From an uncultured Erythrobacter sp. (GTDB lineage Bacteria; Pseudomonadota; Alphaproteobacteria; Sphingomonadales; Sphingomonadaceae), in the NCBI GenBank assembly GCA_913061345.1, contig CAJXTZ010000017.1, forward strand, positions 1 to 34,799: DNA of 34,799 nt. Direction: 5' to 3'. Positions 15,542-23,251 of this stretch are shown here, piece after piece; the first letter of the stretch is position 1; each line of letters starts with the position of its first letter. The position numbers and the translations under genes are program-made. Below the pieces are notes generated by a model. That model had not been told where the DNA came from. It saw only the letters and a program-made list of their open reading frames with translations, and searched no databases.

Positions 15542-15907
15542 CTAGATCGGCGATATGGACGCTACGCGATAAGGAAGTCGCTCACCGTCGGATTCAGTTA
15601 CGGTCACATATTCCCCCTGCAGAATCGGATGATTTTCGAGATGGAAAAGATTCTCATCATCGTTCTCACCGATCGCATAGGAAAAGACCCACCCATTGCC
15701 TGATTTCAGAATGTAGCCCGATTGATCGCGTTCGTTTGGCCAGAAACGTCTGACGGTCGAACGGCCCGGATCGGCTGCGCGCGCCGCTTCATCAATCAAC
15801 CCCCGATCATTCAGAGGAATACGGATCAGATACGATCGGCTGGCAGAACCAGAGGGAAACTCATCTGTCCGTGCAAGCTCCAGCTTCACGATGTTCCAGG
15901 TGCTCAT
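15542..15907 (-). CDS. Small unknown protein next to fixLJ
   Basis: A 121-residue soluble protein that I do not recognise. It starts MSTWNIVKLELAR with a ribosome site GGGAG 6 bp before the ATG; an ATG 11 codons upstream lacks one. The sequence is mixed alpha/beta, without signal peptide, membrane segment or Cys. Notable segments are GSASRSYLIRIPLNDRGLIDEAA, WPNERDQSGYI and GWVFSYAIGENDDENLFHLENH. It is divergent from the universal stress protein and shares with it a regulatory region carrying three TACGCAA-like heptamers, so it probably belongs to the same low-oxygen response. Confidence 0.75.
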   Translation of the reverse strand: MSTWNIVKLELARTDEFPSGSASRSYLIRIPLNDRGLIDEAARAADPGRSTVRRFWPNERDQSGYILKSGNGWVFSYAIGENDDENLFHLENHPILQGEYVTVTESDGERLPYRVASISPI

Positions 15908-15965
15908 CAACAACTCCCGCGTCGGTTGATGTGTGATCATCTGCCAGTCTCCCCGGCAGCGGAAA

Positions 15966-16003
15966 TACGCAAACCTACGCAGGTCCTTTAGGGCAATTGC
16001 GTA
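15966..16003. promoter_or_regulatory. Bidirectional heptamer cluster between the unknown gene and usp
   Basis: TACGCAA-ACC-TACGCAG (15966-15982) is a direct pair with 10-bp period, and an inverted TTGCGTA lies at 15997-16003. The direct pair is 58 bp from the start of the minus-strand gene and the single inverted copy is 67 bp before the usp ATG. This suggests one regulator acting in both directions. Confidence 0.5.
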
Positions 16004-16070
16004 GTTACCATCGGCGTGATGCGACTATTCTGATAAAAGGAGATTGATTAACACCACGAAGAGATACCGT

Positions 16071-16889
16071 ATGCGCACGATCCTACTGTATATTCACGAT
16101 GATGATTGCTTCGAGGCACGGCTACAGGTCGCGCTGGACCTGTGCCGACAATATGACGGGCATCTGACATGTCTTCAGGCCGTCCCCTACAATCAGGGCA
16201 TCGCAACAGACTTCTATTACCCTGTAGTTACGCAAGTGGTCACGGATCTGCGAGAGGCAGCAAAGGAAGTTCGTGACCGGATTGAACCCAGACTGGCCAG
16301 TGAGGACATTGCTTGGGACTGGATATATTCCGATGGTTTTGCCTCGCGCCAGATATCCCGTTATGCTCCGCTCTGCGAACTGATCGTGCTGGGAGCACAC
16401 AACCAGGTCGGCAGCGCCCAGCACCCATCTTCGCTGGTATCCGATGTGGTATCTCAAGTTCGGGCTCCCATACTTGTGGTGCCGGCATCGACAAAATGCC
16501 TTTCGCTTGATGCCTTGGCCGTAGTTGCGTGGAACGGATCGCCCGAAGGTGCACATGCCTTGCGCGCCGCAACTTCAATGCTGAGCCGGGCATCACAGGT
16601 ACAACTTCTGACGGTCCGCGAACAGCAGGATGCCGAGCGACCGGATCTTCTACCGACCGATGCAGCGAAATACCTCGCGAGACACGGTATCGAAGCAGAA
16701 ATTGTGGAACTGGCGTCCGATGGAAAATTGTCGACCGCCGAAATCCTAAGCCAGGCCGCGGAGATCCGCAAGGCGGCGTATCTCGTGATGGGCGCTTATG
16801 GTCATTCACGATTCCGCGAGCGCATTCTGGGCGGCGTTACGCGTGACATGCTGACCAATCCGAAAACTCCCTTACTCCTGAGCCACTAG
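16071..16889 (+). CDS. Universal stress protein with two UspA domains
   Basis: This 272-residue protein has two UspA folds in tandem. The first (about 1-145) starts MRTILLYIHDDD and ends LVSDVVSQVRAPILVVP; its nucleotide motif is degenerate. The second (about 150-272) has the complete ATP-binding pattern GAYGHSRFRERILGGVTRDML. Such proteins bind ATP and help survival in growth arrest and low oxygen. The ATG at 16071 directly precedes the first beta strand; a TTG at 16044 follows AAAGGAG too closely. It stands downstream of a heptamer site and next to fixLJ, and universal stress proteins are typical targets of oxygen-limitation regulators. Confidence 0.9.
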   Translation: MRTILLYIHDDDCFEARLQVALDLCRQYDGHLTCLQAVPYNQGIATDFYYPVVTQVVTDLREAAKEVRDRIEPRLASEDIAWDWIYSDGFASRQISRYAPLCELIVLGAHNQVGSAQHPSSLVSDVVSQVRAPILVVPASTKCLSLDALAVVAWNGSPEGAHALRAATSMLSRASQVQLLTVREQQDAERPDLLPTDAAKYLARHGIEAEIVELASDGKLSTAEILSQAAEIRKAAYLVMGAYGHSRFRERILGGVTRDMLTNPKTPLLLSH

Positions 16890-17018
16890 GGTAAATCAGT
16901 GTCCACCAAACGAAGGTTTTTGGAACCTGCTGGCTGGTTTCTCGCAAGCCGGCTACGATAGCGTGACGCTCAACGTATGCGCACAGGTGACGGTTGCTAA
17001 ACCACAAGCAACTCAGCC

Positions 17019-17035
17019 TACGGACATCTACATAT
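17019..17035 (+). promoter_or_regulatory. Heptamer pair TACGGAC-ATC-TACATAT before the small membrane protein
   Basis: A direct pair with 10-bp period; 13 of 17 positions equal the GNAT-operon site. It lies 63 bp before the ATG at 17098. It falls in the 208-bp stretch 16890-17097, which holds no other recognisable feature. Confidence 0.5.
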
Positions 17036-17097
17036 TACGCGGCATCAAATGCCCACTTATCGCCATCACACTATTTGCTGTTCCCCAGGTGAGAGAT

Positions 17098-17370
17098 ATG
17101 ATGGACGAAAAATCAGGGCCCTTAATGCCGAGAAATATCTGGATATTCATTTTTCTGCTGGCCATCGTGCTGGGCGGGATATGGCTATGGGTGCAATCAG
17201 AGCAGTCAGCGGAACCTGCCCCCTCTTCAGCCTCGCAGCCATCTTCCGAATGGACTACCGCTCCTGAGGGCGGCGTGAAGGTCAATCTTCCCGAAACGCC
17301 TATGACGAATGCGCCAGTGGATGCTCCGAACTCTGATAGTGAACAACAGGGTCGTGCGACCTCGGAGTGA
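17098..17370 (+). CDS. Small single-span membrane protein, unknown
   Basis: A 90-residue protein with one hydrophobic segment (about residues 14-31, WIFIFLLAIVLGGIWLWV) after a short positively charged start (MPRN). A Ser/Pro/Ala/Thr-rich, acidic tail of about 58 residues (AEPAPSSASQPSSEW... ends GRATSE) probably lies in the periplasm. ATG at 17098 is preceded by AGGTGAGAG. There are no known domains. Its position after the universal stress protein and a heptamer pair at the usual distance suggest that it is a member of the local regulon; its function is not known. Confidence 0.65.
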   Translation: MMDEKSGPLMPRNIWIFIFLLAIVLGGIWLWVQSEQSAEPAPSSASQPSSEWTTAPEGGVKVNLPETPMTNAPVDAPNSDSEQQGRATSE

Positions 17371-17664
17371 TTGGCCGCGACCTGAGAAAGTCCGGCCTTA
17401 GTTCGATAATTCAAGGTGAGCGTCTGCCAGGCACATCATTCTTGACCGGCACATGATCGCTCAGATGAAGCCCTGAAAAACGGCCTCCGATCATTGTTCG
17501 ATCCCCTTGGTGAAACCACCCGTGGTCAGATTGGGCACGACCGCCAAACCCGCCAGCATTTGGCAGGAATCTTCCGCTATTGCTCGCCCCGGGGCAATCT
17601 AGGTCAGGATCCTATGGGGCATTCCCACGATCGAAACCGACAGACTTGTACGAACTACCCTCTG
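17371..17664. other. Gene-free stretch before the IS-cut copper ATPase
   Basis: No convincing gene on either strand. A short GGCCG/CGGCC hairpin (about 17372-17397) may weakly terminate the small membrane protein gene. This stretch probably includes the former downstream flank of the copper ATPase. Confidence 0.4.
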
Positions 17665-18081
17665 TCAGTCATCGAGACGCAAATTGCGCAGCCGCAGTGC
17701 ATTGGCGATCACCGATACAGAAGAAAGGCTCATGGCCGCCGCCGCGATCATCGGGCTGAGCAACAGTCCGAAGAAGGGAAACAGGACGCCCGCCGCGATC
17801 GGAATGCCGAGTGTATTGTAAGCGAAAGCAAAGAACAGGTTCTGCCGGATATTCCGCATGGTCGCGCGCGACAGCACAATGGCCTGCACCGCTCCGAACA
17901 GGTCGCCCCGCACCAGAGTCACGCCAGCACTCTCGATTGCGACATCGGTGCCCGTCCCCATCGCGATACCAACATCAGCAGCTGCAAGCGCGGGAGCATC
18001 GTTGATGCCGTCTCCGGCCATGCCAACCCGGCGACCTTGCGCTTTCAGCTCCTCAATCTTGCGATGCTTGTCTTCGGGAGA
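17665..18081 (-). pseudogene. copA: C-terminal fragment of copper-exporting P1B ATPase (CopA)
   Basis: Only about the last 138 residues remain, from [20 protein letters not shown] to the stop at 17665. The hinge motif [20 protein letters not shown] and the last two membrane segments with [17 protein letters not shown] and [16 protein letters not shown] identify a P1B-1 (Cu+) ATPase. The N-terminal metal-binding domains, CPC-bearing segment and DKTG site are gone. The break is at about 18080, where the sequence changes to the inside of an IS3 OrfB gene, not to an IS end, so it arose by deletion or recombination and not by simple insertion. Not functional. Confidence 0.88.
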
Positions 18082-18799
18082 GGGCGTGATGATCAACCGG
18101 AAGAAGACCCAGCGCCTGTATCAAGAGGAGGGACTGGTGGTAAGGCGTAGACGCAGCCGCAAGCGCGCTGTCGGGACCAGAGCTCCGGCTCCGGTGCTGG
18201 CTCTGCCGAACCAGCGCTGGAGCTTGGACTTTGTGCATGATCAGATGGCTTCAGGAAGACGGTTCCGCGTGCTCAATGTGGTTGATGACGTGACCAGGGA
18301 GTGCCTGCGAGCGGTGCCGGATACATCGATCTCCGGTCGCCGAGTTGTGCGCGAGCTAGCCGAGCTGATCGCCGAGCGCGGCAAGCCCGGCATGATCGTA
18401 AGCGACAACGGCACCGAGCTTACCTCCAACGCTGTGCTCGCATGGTGCGGGGAGATGGGCGTGGAGTGGCATTACATCGCGCCGGGAAGGCCAATGCAAA
18501 ACGGCTTCTGCGAGAGCTTCAACGGCCGGATGCGCGACGAACTGCTCAACGAGACGCTGTTCCTCAGCCTCGCGCATGCCCGGGTCGAGATCGCGGCCTG
18601 GGTGGAGGACTACAACCAGAAGAGGCCACACTCGGCCCTTGGCTACGCAACCCCGGCGGCGTTCGCCGCCAAACTGGATATGCAATGGCCTGCTTCGCTA
18701 CGCCCTACGGGCTCCGCAGCCCATTGCTTCAACCGCGCTCATGCGCAACAACGCGGCTCGGCTCTAATCGAGACTGGAGGAAAGCTGGGGGTCACGTCA
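18080..18799 (+). mobile_element. 5'-truncated IS3-family element (OrfB fragment and right end)
   Basis: This is the 3' part of an IS407-like IS3 element. From [19 protein letters not shown] onward it encodes Orf[12 protein letters not shown] with the first catalytic Asp, IVSDNGTEL with the second Asp, and [13 protein letters not shown] with the Glu, so the whole DDE core is present, but the first roughly 80-90 residues, orfA and the left end are missing. The right terminal sequence (GGGGGTCACGTCA, ends 18799) mirrors the left end at 325-337. The OrfB frame runs on without stop into the adjoining IS5-family frame and ends at 19276, giving a chimeric frame. Probably inactive. Confidence 0.88.
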
Positions 18800-19276
18800 C
18801 CACGTCTCGGTGGCGGGCGGAAAAGGGGGGCTTGTGCGAACGCTCTTGGTCGATCACGCGGCGGCTTTACGAGCAAAATCCACGCCCGCTGCGACAATCA
18901 AGGACTGCCTGTCGGCTTCGTCCTGACCGGCGGAGAGGCTTCTGATTACACCGCTGCCGAACCGCTGATGGCGATCCCCGTCGCCGCACCCAAGGCACTG
19001 CTGGCAGACAAGGGCTATGACGGTGATCGCTTCCGGGAGAGCCTGCTGATCCGAGGCATCCTGCCGGTCATCCCGCCCCGCTCGAACCGCAAGGTGCCCG
19101 AGCACCCCGACTATCGTCGCTACCGAAACCGCAACCGCGTCGAGCGCATGTTCGGAAAGCTAAAGCAACAGCGCCGTATTGCCACCCGCTACGACAAGAC
19201 CGTCCTCTCCTTCGAGAGCTTCCTCAACCTCGCCGCAACACCCCTATGGTTGAAGTCTTTTATCAACAAGGCCTAG
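18800..19276 (+). mobile_element. 3' half of an IS5-family (IS427-like) transposase
   Basis: About 158 residues, from [27 protein letters not shown] to the stop at 19276. Landmarks are [37 protein letters not shown] (DDE-region Asp) and [25 protein letters not shown] with the catalytic Glu and Y-(2)-R-(3)-E-(6)-K-like block. The first half of the gene is missing; IS3 sequence adjoins directly at 18799, so IS3 probably inserted here and the other side was later lost. The right end of this element should lie within about 20-40 bp after the stop but I cannot fix it. Confidence 0.85.
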
Positions 19277-19336
19277 GCCAATTGGGATGAGCGTCGGAAG
19301 GTACGTCAGATAACAAATTCTTTTTTGTAAATCATA

Positions 19337-20032
19337 TCAGCTAGTACAACTCTTTCTATGAGATTTCTTTTTATCAGTTTTTGTGCGTTCTCGTATTTGA
19401 TTAACGTACTCATTTAATAAAGAAACTGTTAAATGAGTTACACGTTGCATCCGTTCAGGTTCTTTGCCAATCTGGGAGCGCACGGCCAAACCGCGCAATA
19501 CGCTCCATAATATCCACAAGACATCTTCAGCATCATCAGACGATAAGCCCGTTTGGACGAACCGTCTCACCCAAGCCTGCTCCGCTCCAATGCGCTGACT
19601 CTGTGATATGTTCCTGACATCATCAGCCAACGGTCTGAGTTTGTTCCCTGCGATAACAAGATCCAAAGCTATCAGAAAATCTTCGCTATAAAAGAATACC
19701 TTCGCTTCTGCGCAAGCGGCCTCAAGCATCTTGTTGTCGTTATTAACCTTGGCAGCTGCGCTCGTGGCACTTTCATGAGCAGCGGAGAAGACCTGCTCTA
19801 AGCAAGCCGCGACAAGTTTATCTTTGGTCGGGAAATGATGAAGCTGAGCGCCACGCGATACTCCAGCTGCATCAGCCACGTCTGCGACTCGAAAAGCGGA
19901 ATAGCCCTTTTTGCGTAGCAGACCGATGGCCGCCGATAAAATGCGCTTGCGCATTTTACTGGTACGCTCACGCTGCGATATGCGCGAAACTCCATGGGCT
20001 TTTTCAGTAGTACTCGTTTCTTTGCCCGTCAC
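19337..20032 (-). CDS. TetR-family transcriptional regulator
   Basis: This 231-residue regulator has an N-terminal TetR helix-turn-helix at about residues 26-75 (RILSAAIGLLRKKGYSAFRVADVADAAGVSRGAQLHHFPTKDKLVAACLE). An all-helical ligand domain follows. The ribosome site GAGGGG lies before the ATG at 20032. It is the last gene in the direction of the catabolic operon, separated from the SDR by 145 bp that carry a tandem repeat and an ACTG-TT-CAGT dyad (20073-20082), which could be its own operator. It is probably the repressor of the operon, responding to the aromatic substrate or a CoA/ring metabolite (inference). Confidence 0.9.
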   Translation of the reverse strand: MTGKETSTTEKAHGVSRISQRERTSKMRKRILSAAIGLLRKKGYSAFRVADVADAAGVSRGAQLHHFPTKDKLVAACLEQVFSAAHESATSAAAKVNNDNKMLEAACAEAKVFFYSEDFLIALDLVIAGNKLRPLADDVRNISQSQRIGAEQAWVRRFVQTGLSSDDAEDVLWILWSVLRGLAVRSQIGKEPERMQRVTHLTVSLLNEYVNQIRERTKTDKKKSHRKSCTS

Positions 20033-20086
20033 ATTTTACCAGCCCCTCATTTGATCGAATGCCGCTTACATAACTGTTCAGTCCAT

Positions 20087-20122
20087 ATTATCAAAGCATA
20101 GAAAATTATCAAAGCATAGAAA
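20087..20122. repeat. Perfect 18-bp tandem duplication before tetR
   Basis: An AT-rich 18-bp unit (starts ATTATCAAAGC) occurs at 20087-20104 and again at 20105-20122 without change. It lies in the 145-bp gap between the SDR and tetR, 55 bp before the tetR start. It is either recent slippage or a duplicated binding site. Confidence 0.9.
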
Positions 20123-20177
20123 CGGGGTGACTGCACAGCTGTTATACAACAATCTGCAGAGCCAGGCTAAACGGCGT

Positions 20178-20960
20178 TCAGCGAAACGTGGTCCCGCCAT
20201 CGATAGCGATCGACTGGCCGGTAACGAACTCTGCATCATCTGACGCGAGATACAACGCTGCGGCGAGCAAATCGTCAGCAGTTTCGTGGCGTTTGATGCA
20301 CTGCATGGCCAAGATTTGTGACTTTTGCTCCGACGACACTGTTTCCCGATCGATTTCCGTGAAAGTCGCGCCTGGCAGAAGCGCATTCACCGTGATCCTA
20401 TCAGCACCGAGTTCACGCGCCATGGCACGTGTCATGCCGACCACTGCGGCTTTGGAAGCCACGTAATGTAGATAATGTGGGCGACCAAGCGTCACCACGC
20501 CTGAAGAAATGTTAATGATACGTCCGTGGCGGTTCTTGCGCATGATAGGGGCGCAGGCCTTTGTAACGAGCATCACGCCGTCGACATTGACCCGCATGAC
20601 ATCGCGCCATTCGTCGAAAGGTATTTCTTCGAAGGGACGCATCTTCAATGTAGAAAAAATAGCCGCGTTGTTGATGACGATGTCTATTTTGCCAAAGGCC
20701 TGCAATGTTGATGCGACTGCTGCGTCAACAGAGGCCGGCTCAGATACGTCAGCGGGAACGGCGATGACAACGTCTTTGCCACAATCCTCTTCGATTTCCG
20801 CTGCTACCGCACTTGCTCTTGCCTCGTTCAATTCGACAATCGCAATTTTGGCTCCGGCACGGGCAAACCCTTTAGCGAATACTCGTCCGATGCCTTGTCC
20901 GGCGCCCGTGATTAGTACAACGCGGTTAGCAAAGGAGTGGGTGTTGGGAATGTCAGTCAT
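20178..20960 (-). CDS. Short-chain dehydrogenase/reductase
   Basis: A 260-residue classical SDR. The NAD(P) motif is GAGQGIG (19-25), with an acidic residue (VELNEAR) after beta2 favouring NAD. NNAAI, the catalytic Ser in NISSG and Tyr-x-x-x-Lys in HYVASKAA are all present, and the C-terminus has the family block GQSIAIDGGTTF. In this operon the likely role is oxidation of a ring cis-dihydrodiol or of a side-chain alcohol with NAD+. The ribosome site GGAG lies 8 bp before the ATG; the gene is 28 bp after the aldolase-fold gene, so it is in the same operon. Confidence 0.92.
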   Translation of the reverse strand: MTDIPNTHSFANRVVLITGAGQGIGRVFAKGFARAGAKIAIVELNEARASAVAAEIEEDCGKDVVIAVPADVSEPASVDAAVASTLQAFGKIDIVINNAAIFSTLKMRPFEEIPFDEWRDVMRVNVDGVMLVTKACAPIMRKNRHGRIINISSGVVTLGRPHYLHYVASKAAVVGMTRAMARELGADRITVNALLPGATFTEIDRETVSSEQKSQILAMQCIKRHETADDLLAAALYLASDDAEFVTGQSIAIDGGTTFR

Positions 20961-20988
20961 ATAGTTGTCTCCGTTATTATGAGTGTTA

Positions 20989-21699
20989 TTAAGATCTGTC
21001 GCCTTGCTGGCTTCCGGACGGAGAAGTGGTAGTCAACCAGCGCCAAGCACGATCAATCACGCCTCCAGCTAAAGTTTGCCGGGCGCGAATCTCGTCGTCG
21101 CTCAACAGGCCTTTTGAAGGGTCGAAACCCATTGATCGGATGTCTCGCTCGACACGACCTGCATCTTCCAGAAAAAAGGCGAAAGCCGTCGCCTCCTCAA
21201 TGTTGCGACCGACCGTAATAGCGCCATTCGCTCGCATGACAATGGCGCGAGCTTGCCCTAGTGCGCTTGCAAGTTTCACGGCCAAGGCATCATCGCGCAA
21301 CAACCGAGGGTCGTTCCAAAACGGCGGTCTTGGTGCAAAATAGGCGCCGAGACCATGCCTCGCTGCTGGCGTAATCCCAGCGGTTGATAGCGCCATTACT
21401 GCCGGAGACATGATGCGACAAATTCCTCCCACGTCATGCCGTGCGGCGTATATTGCTTGGTGCGCGCGAACTTCCCCCAAGACGTTCTCGGGAAGCGGGC
21501 CGTCGATGGCCACGACAGTTCCTGTTTCGTCGTTGATTAGTCCCATCGGCATCGCAGCGCAGACCAGAAATTGTCGCTGATTAATGCGGGCGCTGCAATG
21601 CCCGAAAGCATGTACGAGGCCTGCAGACGCCAAGCCGCGCGCAGCTAAGCGGACTCTCTCGTCAAGGGAGGCGTCAAAGCTCTCTGTCACCGAACCCAT
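20989..21699 (-). CDS. Class II aldolase/adducin-fold protein, likely decarboxylase-type
   Basis: This 236-residue protein has the class II aldolase/adducin fold (AARGLASAGLVHAFGHCSARI, GEVRAHQAIYAARHDVGGICRIMSP, MRANGAITVGRNIEEATAFAFFLEDAGRVE). At the positions of the metal ligands His-x-His of aldolases it has Arg and Met (ICRIMS), and at the third His (NHG) it has NG. It is therefore not an ordinary zinc aldolase. Members of this fold serve as decarboxylases in aromatic pathways (PhtC, 3,4-dihydroxyphthalate decarboxylase), which fits the neighbours: Rieske oxygenase, PdxA-like dehydrogenase, SDR. It overlaps the PdxA-like gene by 26 bp, with AAGGGA before its ATG. The exact reaction is unknown. 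Confidence 0.8.
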   Translation of the reverse strand: MGSVTESFDASLDERVRLAARGLASAGLVHAFGHCSARINQRQFLVCAAMPMGLINDETGTVVAIDGPLPENVLGEVRAHQAIYAARHDVGGICRIMSPAVMALSTAGITPAARHGLGAYFAPRPPFWNDPRLLRDDALAVKLASALGQARAIVMRANGAITVGRNIEEATAFAFFLEDAGRVERDIRSMGFDPSKGLLSDDEIRARQTLAGGVIDRAWRWLTTTSPSGSQQGDRS

Positions 21700-22705
21700 T
21701 TCCCTTACAAAGCGATTCGGCCATCTTCATTGCTGAGGTCATGCTGGCATGCTGAGCGATGCCCATGCCTGCGATTTCCATCGCAGACCCGTGCGGAACC
21801 GTCAGATGTACATAATCAAGGCCAATATAAATTGTGCACGCTCCCTCAAACGCCGCCGTTTTGAGCGCGATCTGGCCTTGATCGTGATACATTGAGACAA
21901 CGACGTCATATTGTCCTTCCATCGCGCGACGAAATATAGAGTCGGGAGAAATTGGTCCTTCGACCAACCTCCCCGCAATTCTCTCCCGTTCGACCGCAGG
22001 TGCGATCCGAAATTTATCCTCGCTTCCCATTGCATGCGGATTGAGACCAGCGACACCGATCCGGGTATCAATCATCCCCCATCTTTTGAAAGTATCATCG
22101 ACAAGGGCAACTAACGTGGACACCGCATCGGTGGTAACGGTATCAGGAACCTCAGAGATCCTGATATGTTCAGTGATCGGGACTACGCGAAGGGAGGGAC
22201 TAACCCTGAGGAGATAGGTTCCAGCGGGCTGCAAGTCATCGATAGACTTGATTTTACCAGAAAGCATTAATGAGCGAGAATCGACCGGGGCCATGATCCA
22301 GCCATCGATTTGCCCTTCGCCCGCCCATCGCTCAGCGAGACGAATCCATTCGACGACCGCACGACCTGACGCGGCACAGGGTTTGCCAATACTCCAGGCA
22401 TCTTTCGGCAATGAGCCAGGATCGATAATTGTTATTTCTCCGTGTCTTGCGCCAACTTCATGCGGGCTGTCTATTTGTCGGATGCGAGAGTCGAGTCCAC
22501 TTGACGCAGCAGCAAGGCGAACCGCATCGGCACTTCCTATGAGCACGTGACGAGCTCCGTGAAGCGCATCTTCGGTCGCCAGCGCTTTTACGCAAACTTC
22601 GGGCCCAATTCCCGCTGGATCGCCAATGACGGTAGCTATGAGTGGCAAGTAAGCCGGATCCAAGCGCTGCGGCACTGTCTTGGTGCCCTCCTCGGCCCCT
22701 CTCAC
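21674..22705 (-). CDS. PdxA-family dehydrogenase (TphB-like)
   Basis: A 343-residue protein of the PdxA family: GDPAGIGPEVCVKAL near the start, HIRISEVPDTVTT with the metal His, GLNPHAMGSEDKF with the second His, and MYHDQGQIALKTAAFEGA with the third metal His. PdxA itself makes the pyridoxine ring, but the paralogue TphB oxidises and decarboxylates the cis-diene-diol formed from terephthalate. Directly downstream of a Rieske alpha/beta pair this role is much more likely. The start is GTG at 22705, overlapping the beta-subunit stop as GTGA; a GTG ten codons later with GAGGAGG before it is an alternative. Confidence 0.88.
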   Translation of the reverse strand: MRGAEEGTKTVPQRLDPAYLPLIATVIGDPAGIGPEVCVKALATEDALHGARHVLIGSADAVRLAAASSGLDSRIRQIDSPHEVGARHGEITIIDPGSLPKDAWSIGKPCAASGRAVVEWIRLAERWAGEGQIDGWIMAPVDSRSLMLSGKIKSIDDLQPAGTYLLRVSPSLRVVPITEHIRISEVPDTVTTDAVSTLVALVDDTFKRWGMIDTRIGVAGLNPHAMGSEDKFRIAPAVERERIAGRLVEGPISPDSIFRRAMEGQYDVVVSMYHDQGQIALKTAAFEGACTIYIGLDYVHLTVPHGSAMEIAGMGIAQHASMTSAMKMAESLCKGNGFGDREL

Positions 22706-23250
22706 AGCAGAAAGGTCACATTGCGCATCGGCGCATTATTGCCGATAAGATATACTTTCTTGCCCACAATCTTGAGGCCGTCTGACTCGCGTATCAGCCG
22801 ATGTGTTGCGCGCCCAAAAAGCGTCTGCAGTTGTCCGCCACGCATTTCACCAAGAATAAAATTTGACCGGACCAGAAGATCTGACGAGCCAGAAGCGACC
22901 ACAGTGAGGTTTGAGATCATGCGGATAAGTCTGGATTTCGGGCTTTGCGAGTGCATGCGCTTGTCTTTAAGACGAAATATTCGATCCGCGATACCATCGT
23001 AGTGTTCGAAAATGATCGAAACGCACTTGTCCGGATCTAGATCCTCGCTATTCGAAGGTATCCAGTAGAGGCCCGATGGATGCCAAAGCGATAACCAATC
23101 GTCATATGCATTCTGATCCATGAGTGCGGCCTCAAAATAAAGAAAGGCCTCGACTTCTCCAAACAGTTCGCTCGGCTGTCGAATGGGCCTGCCTGACGCA
23201 AGATCCGAAAATATGGACGCATCGCTTAAGTTGACTGCACCCTCTACCAT
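22702..23250 (-). CDS. Rieske ring-hydroxylating dioxygenase, beta subunit 2
   Basis: This 182-residue small subunit has the ring_hydroxyl_B (cone/NTF2-like) fold: EVEAFLYFEAALMDQNAYDDWLSLWHPSGLYWIPS, then RIFRLKDKRMHSQSPKSRLIRMISNLTV and the C-terminal FGRATHRLIRESDGLKIVGKKVYLIGNNA. Beta subunits are structural and help set substrate range in alpha3beta3 hexamers. The ATG at 23250 starts one base after the alpha stop, with GGGAG 9 bp upstream. It is the partner of the alpha subunit at 23252-24673. Confidence 0.93.
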   Translation of the reverse strand: MVEGAVNLSDASIFSDLASGRPIRQPSELFGEVEAFLYFEAALMDQNAYDDWLSLWHPSGLYWIPSNSEDLDPDKCVSIIFEHYDGIADRIFRLKDKRMHSQSPKSRLIRMISNLTVVASGSSDLLVRSNFILGEMRGGQLQTLFGRATHRLIRESDGLKIVGKKVYLIGNNAPMRNVTFLL

Positions 23251-23251
23251 C

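Noticed and set aside
15926..15940. FNR/FixK-like box TTGATGTGTGATCAT
   Set aside because: The half-site spacing is one base too long for FNR/FixK boxes, and it lies too close to the start of the 121-residue gene.
19290..19345. ACAAA/TTTGT hairpin after tetR as a terminator
   Set aside because: The stem is only 5 bp and no T run follows on the minus strand.
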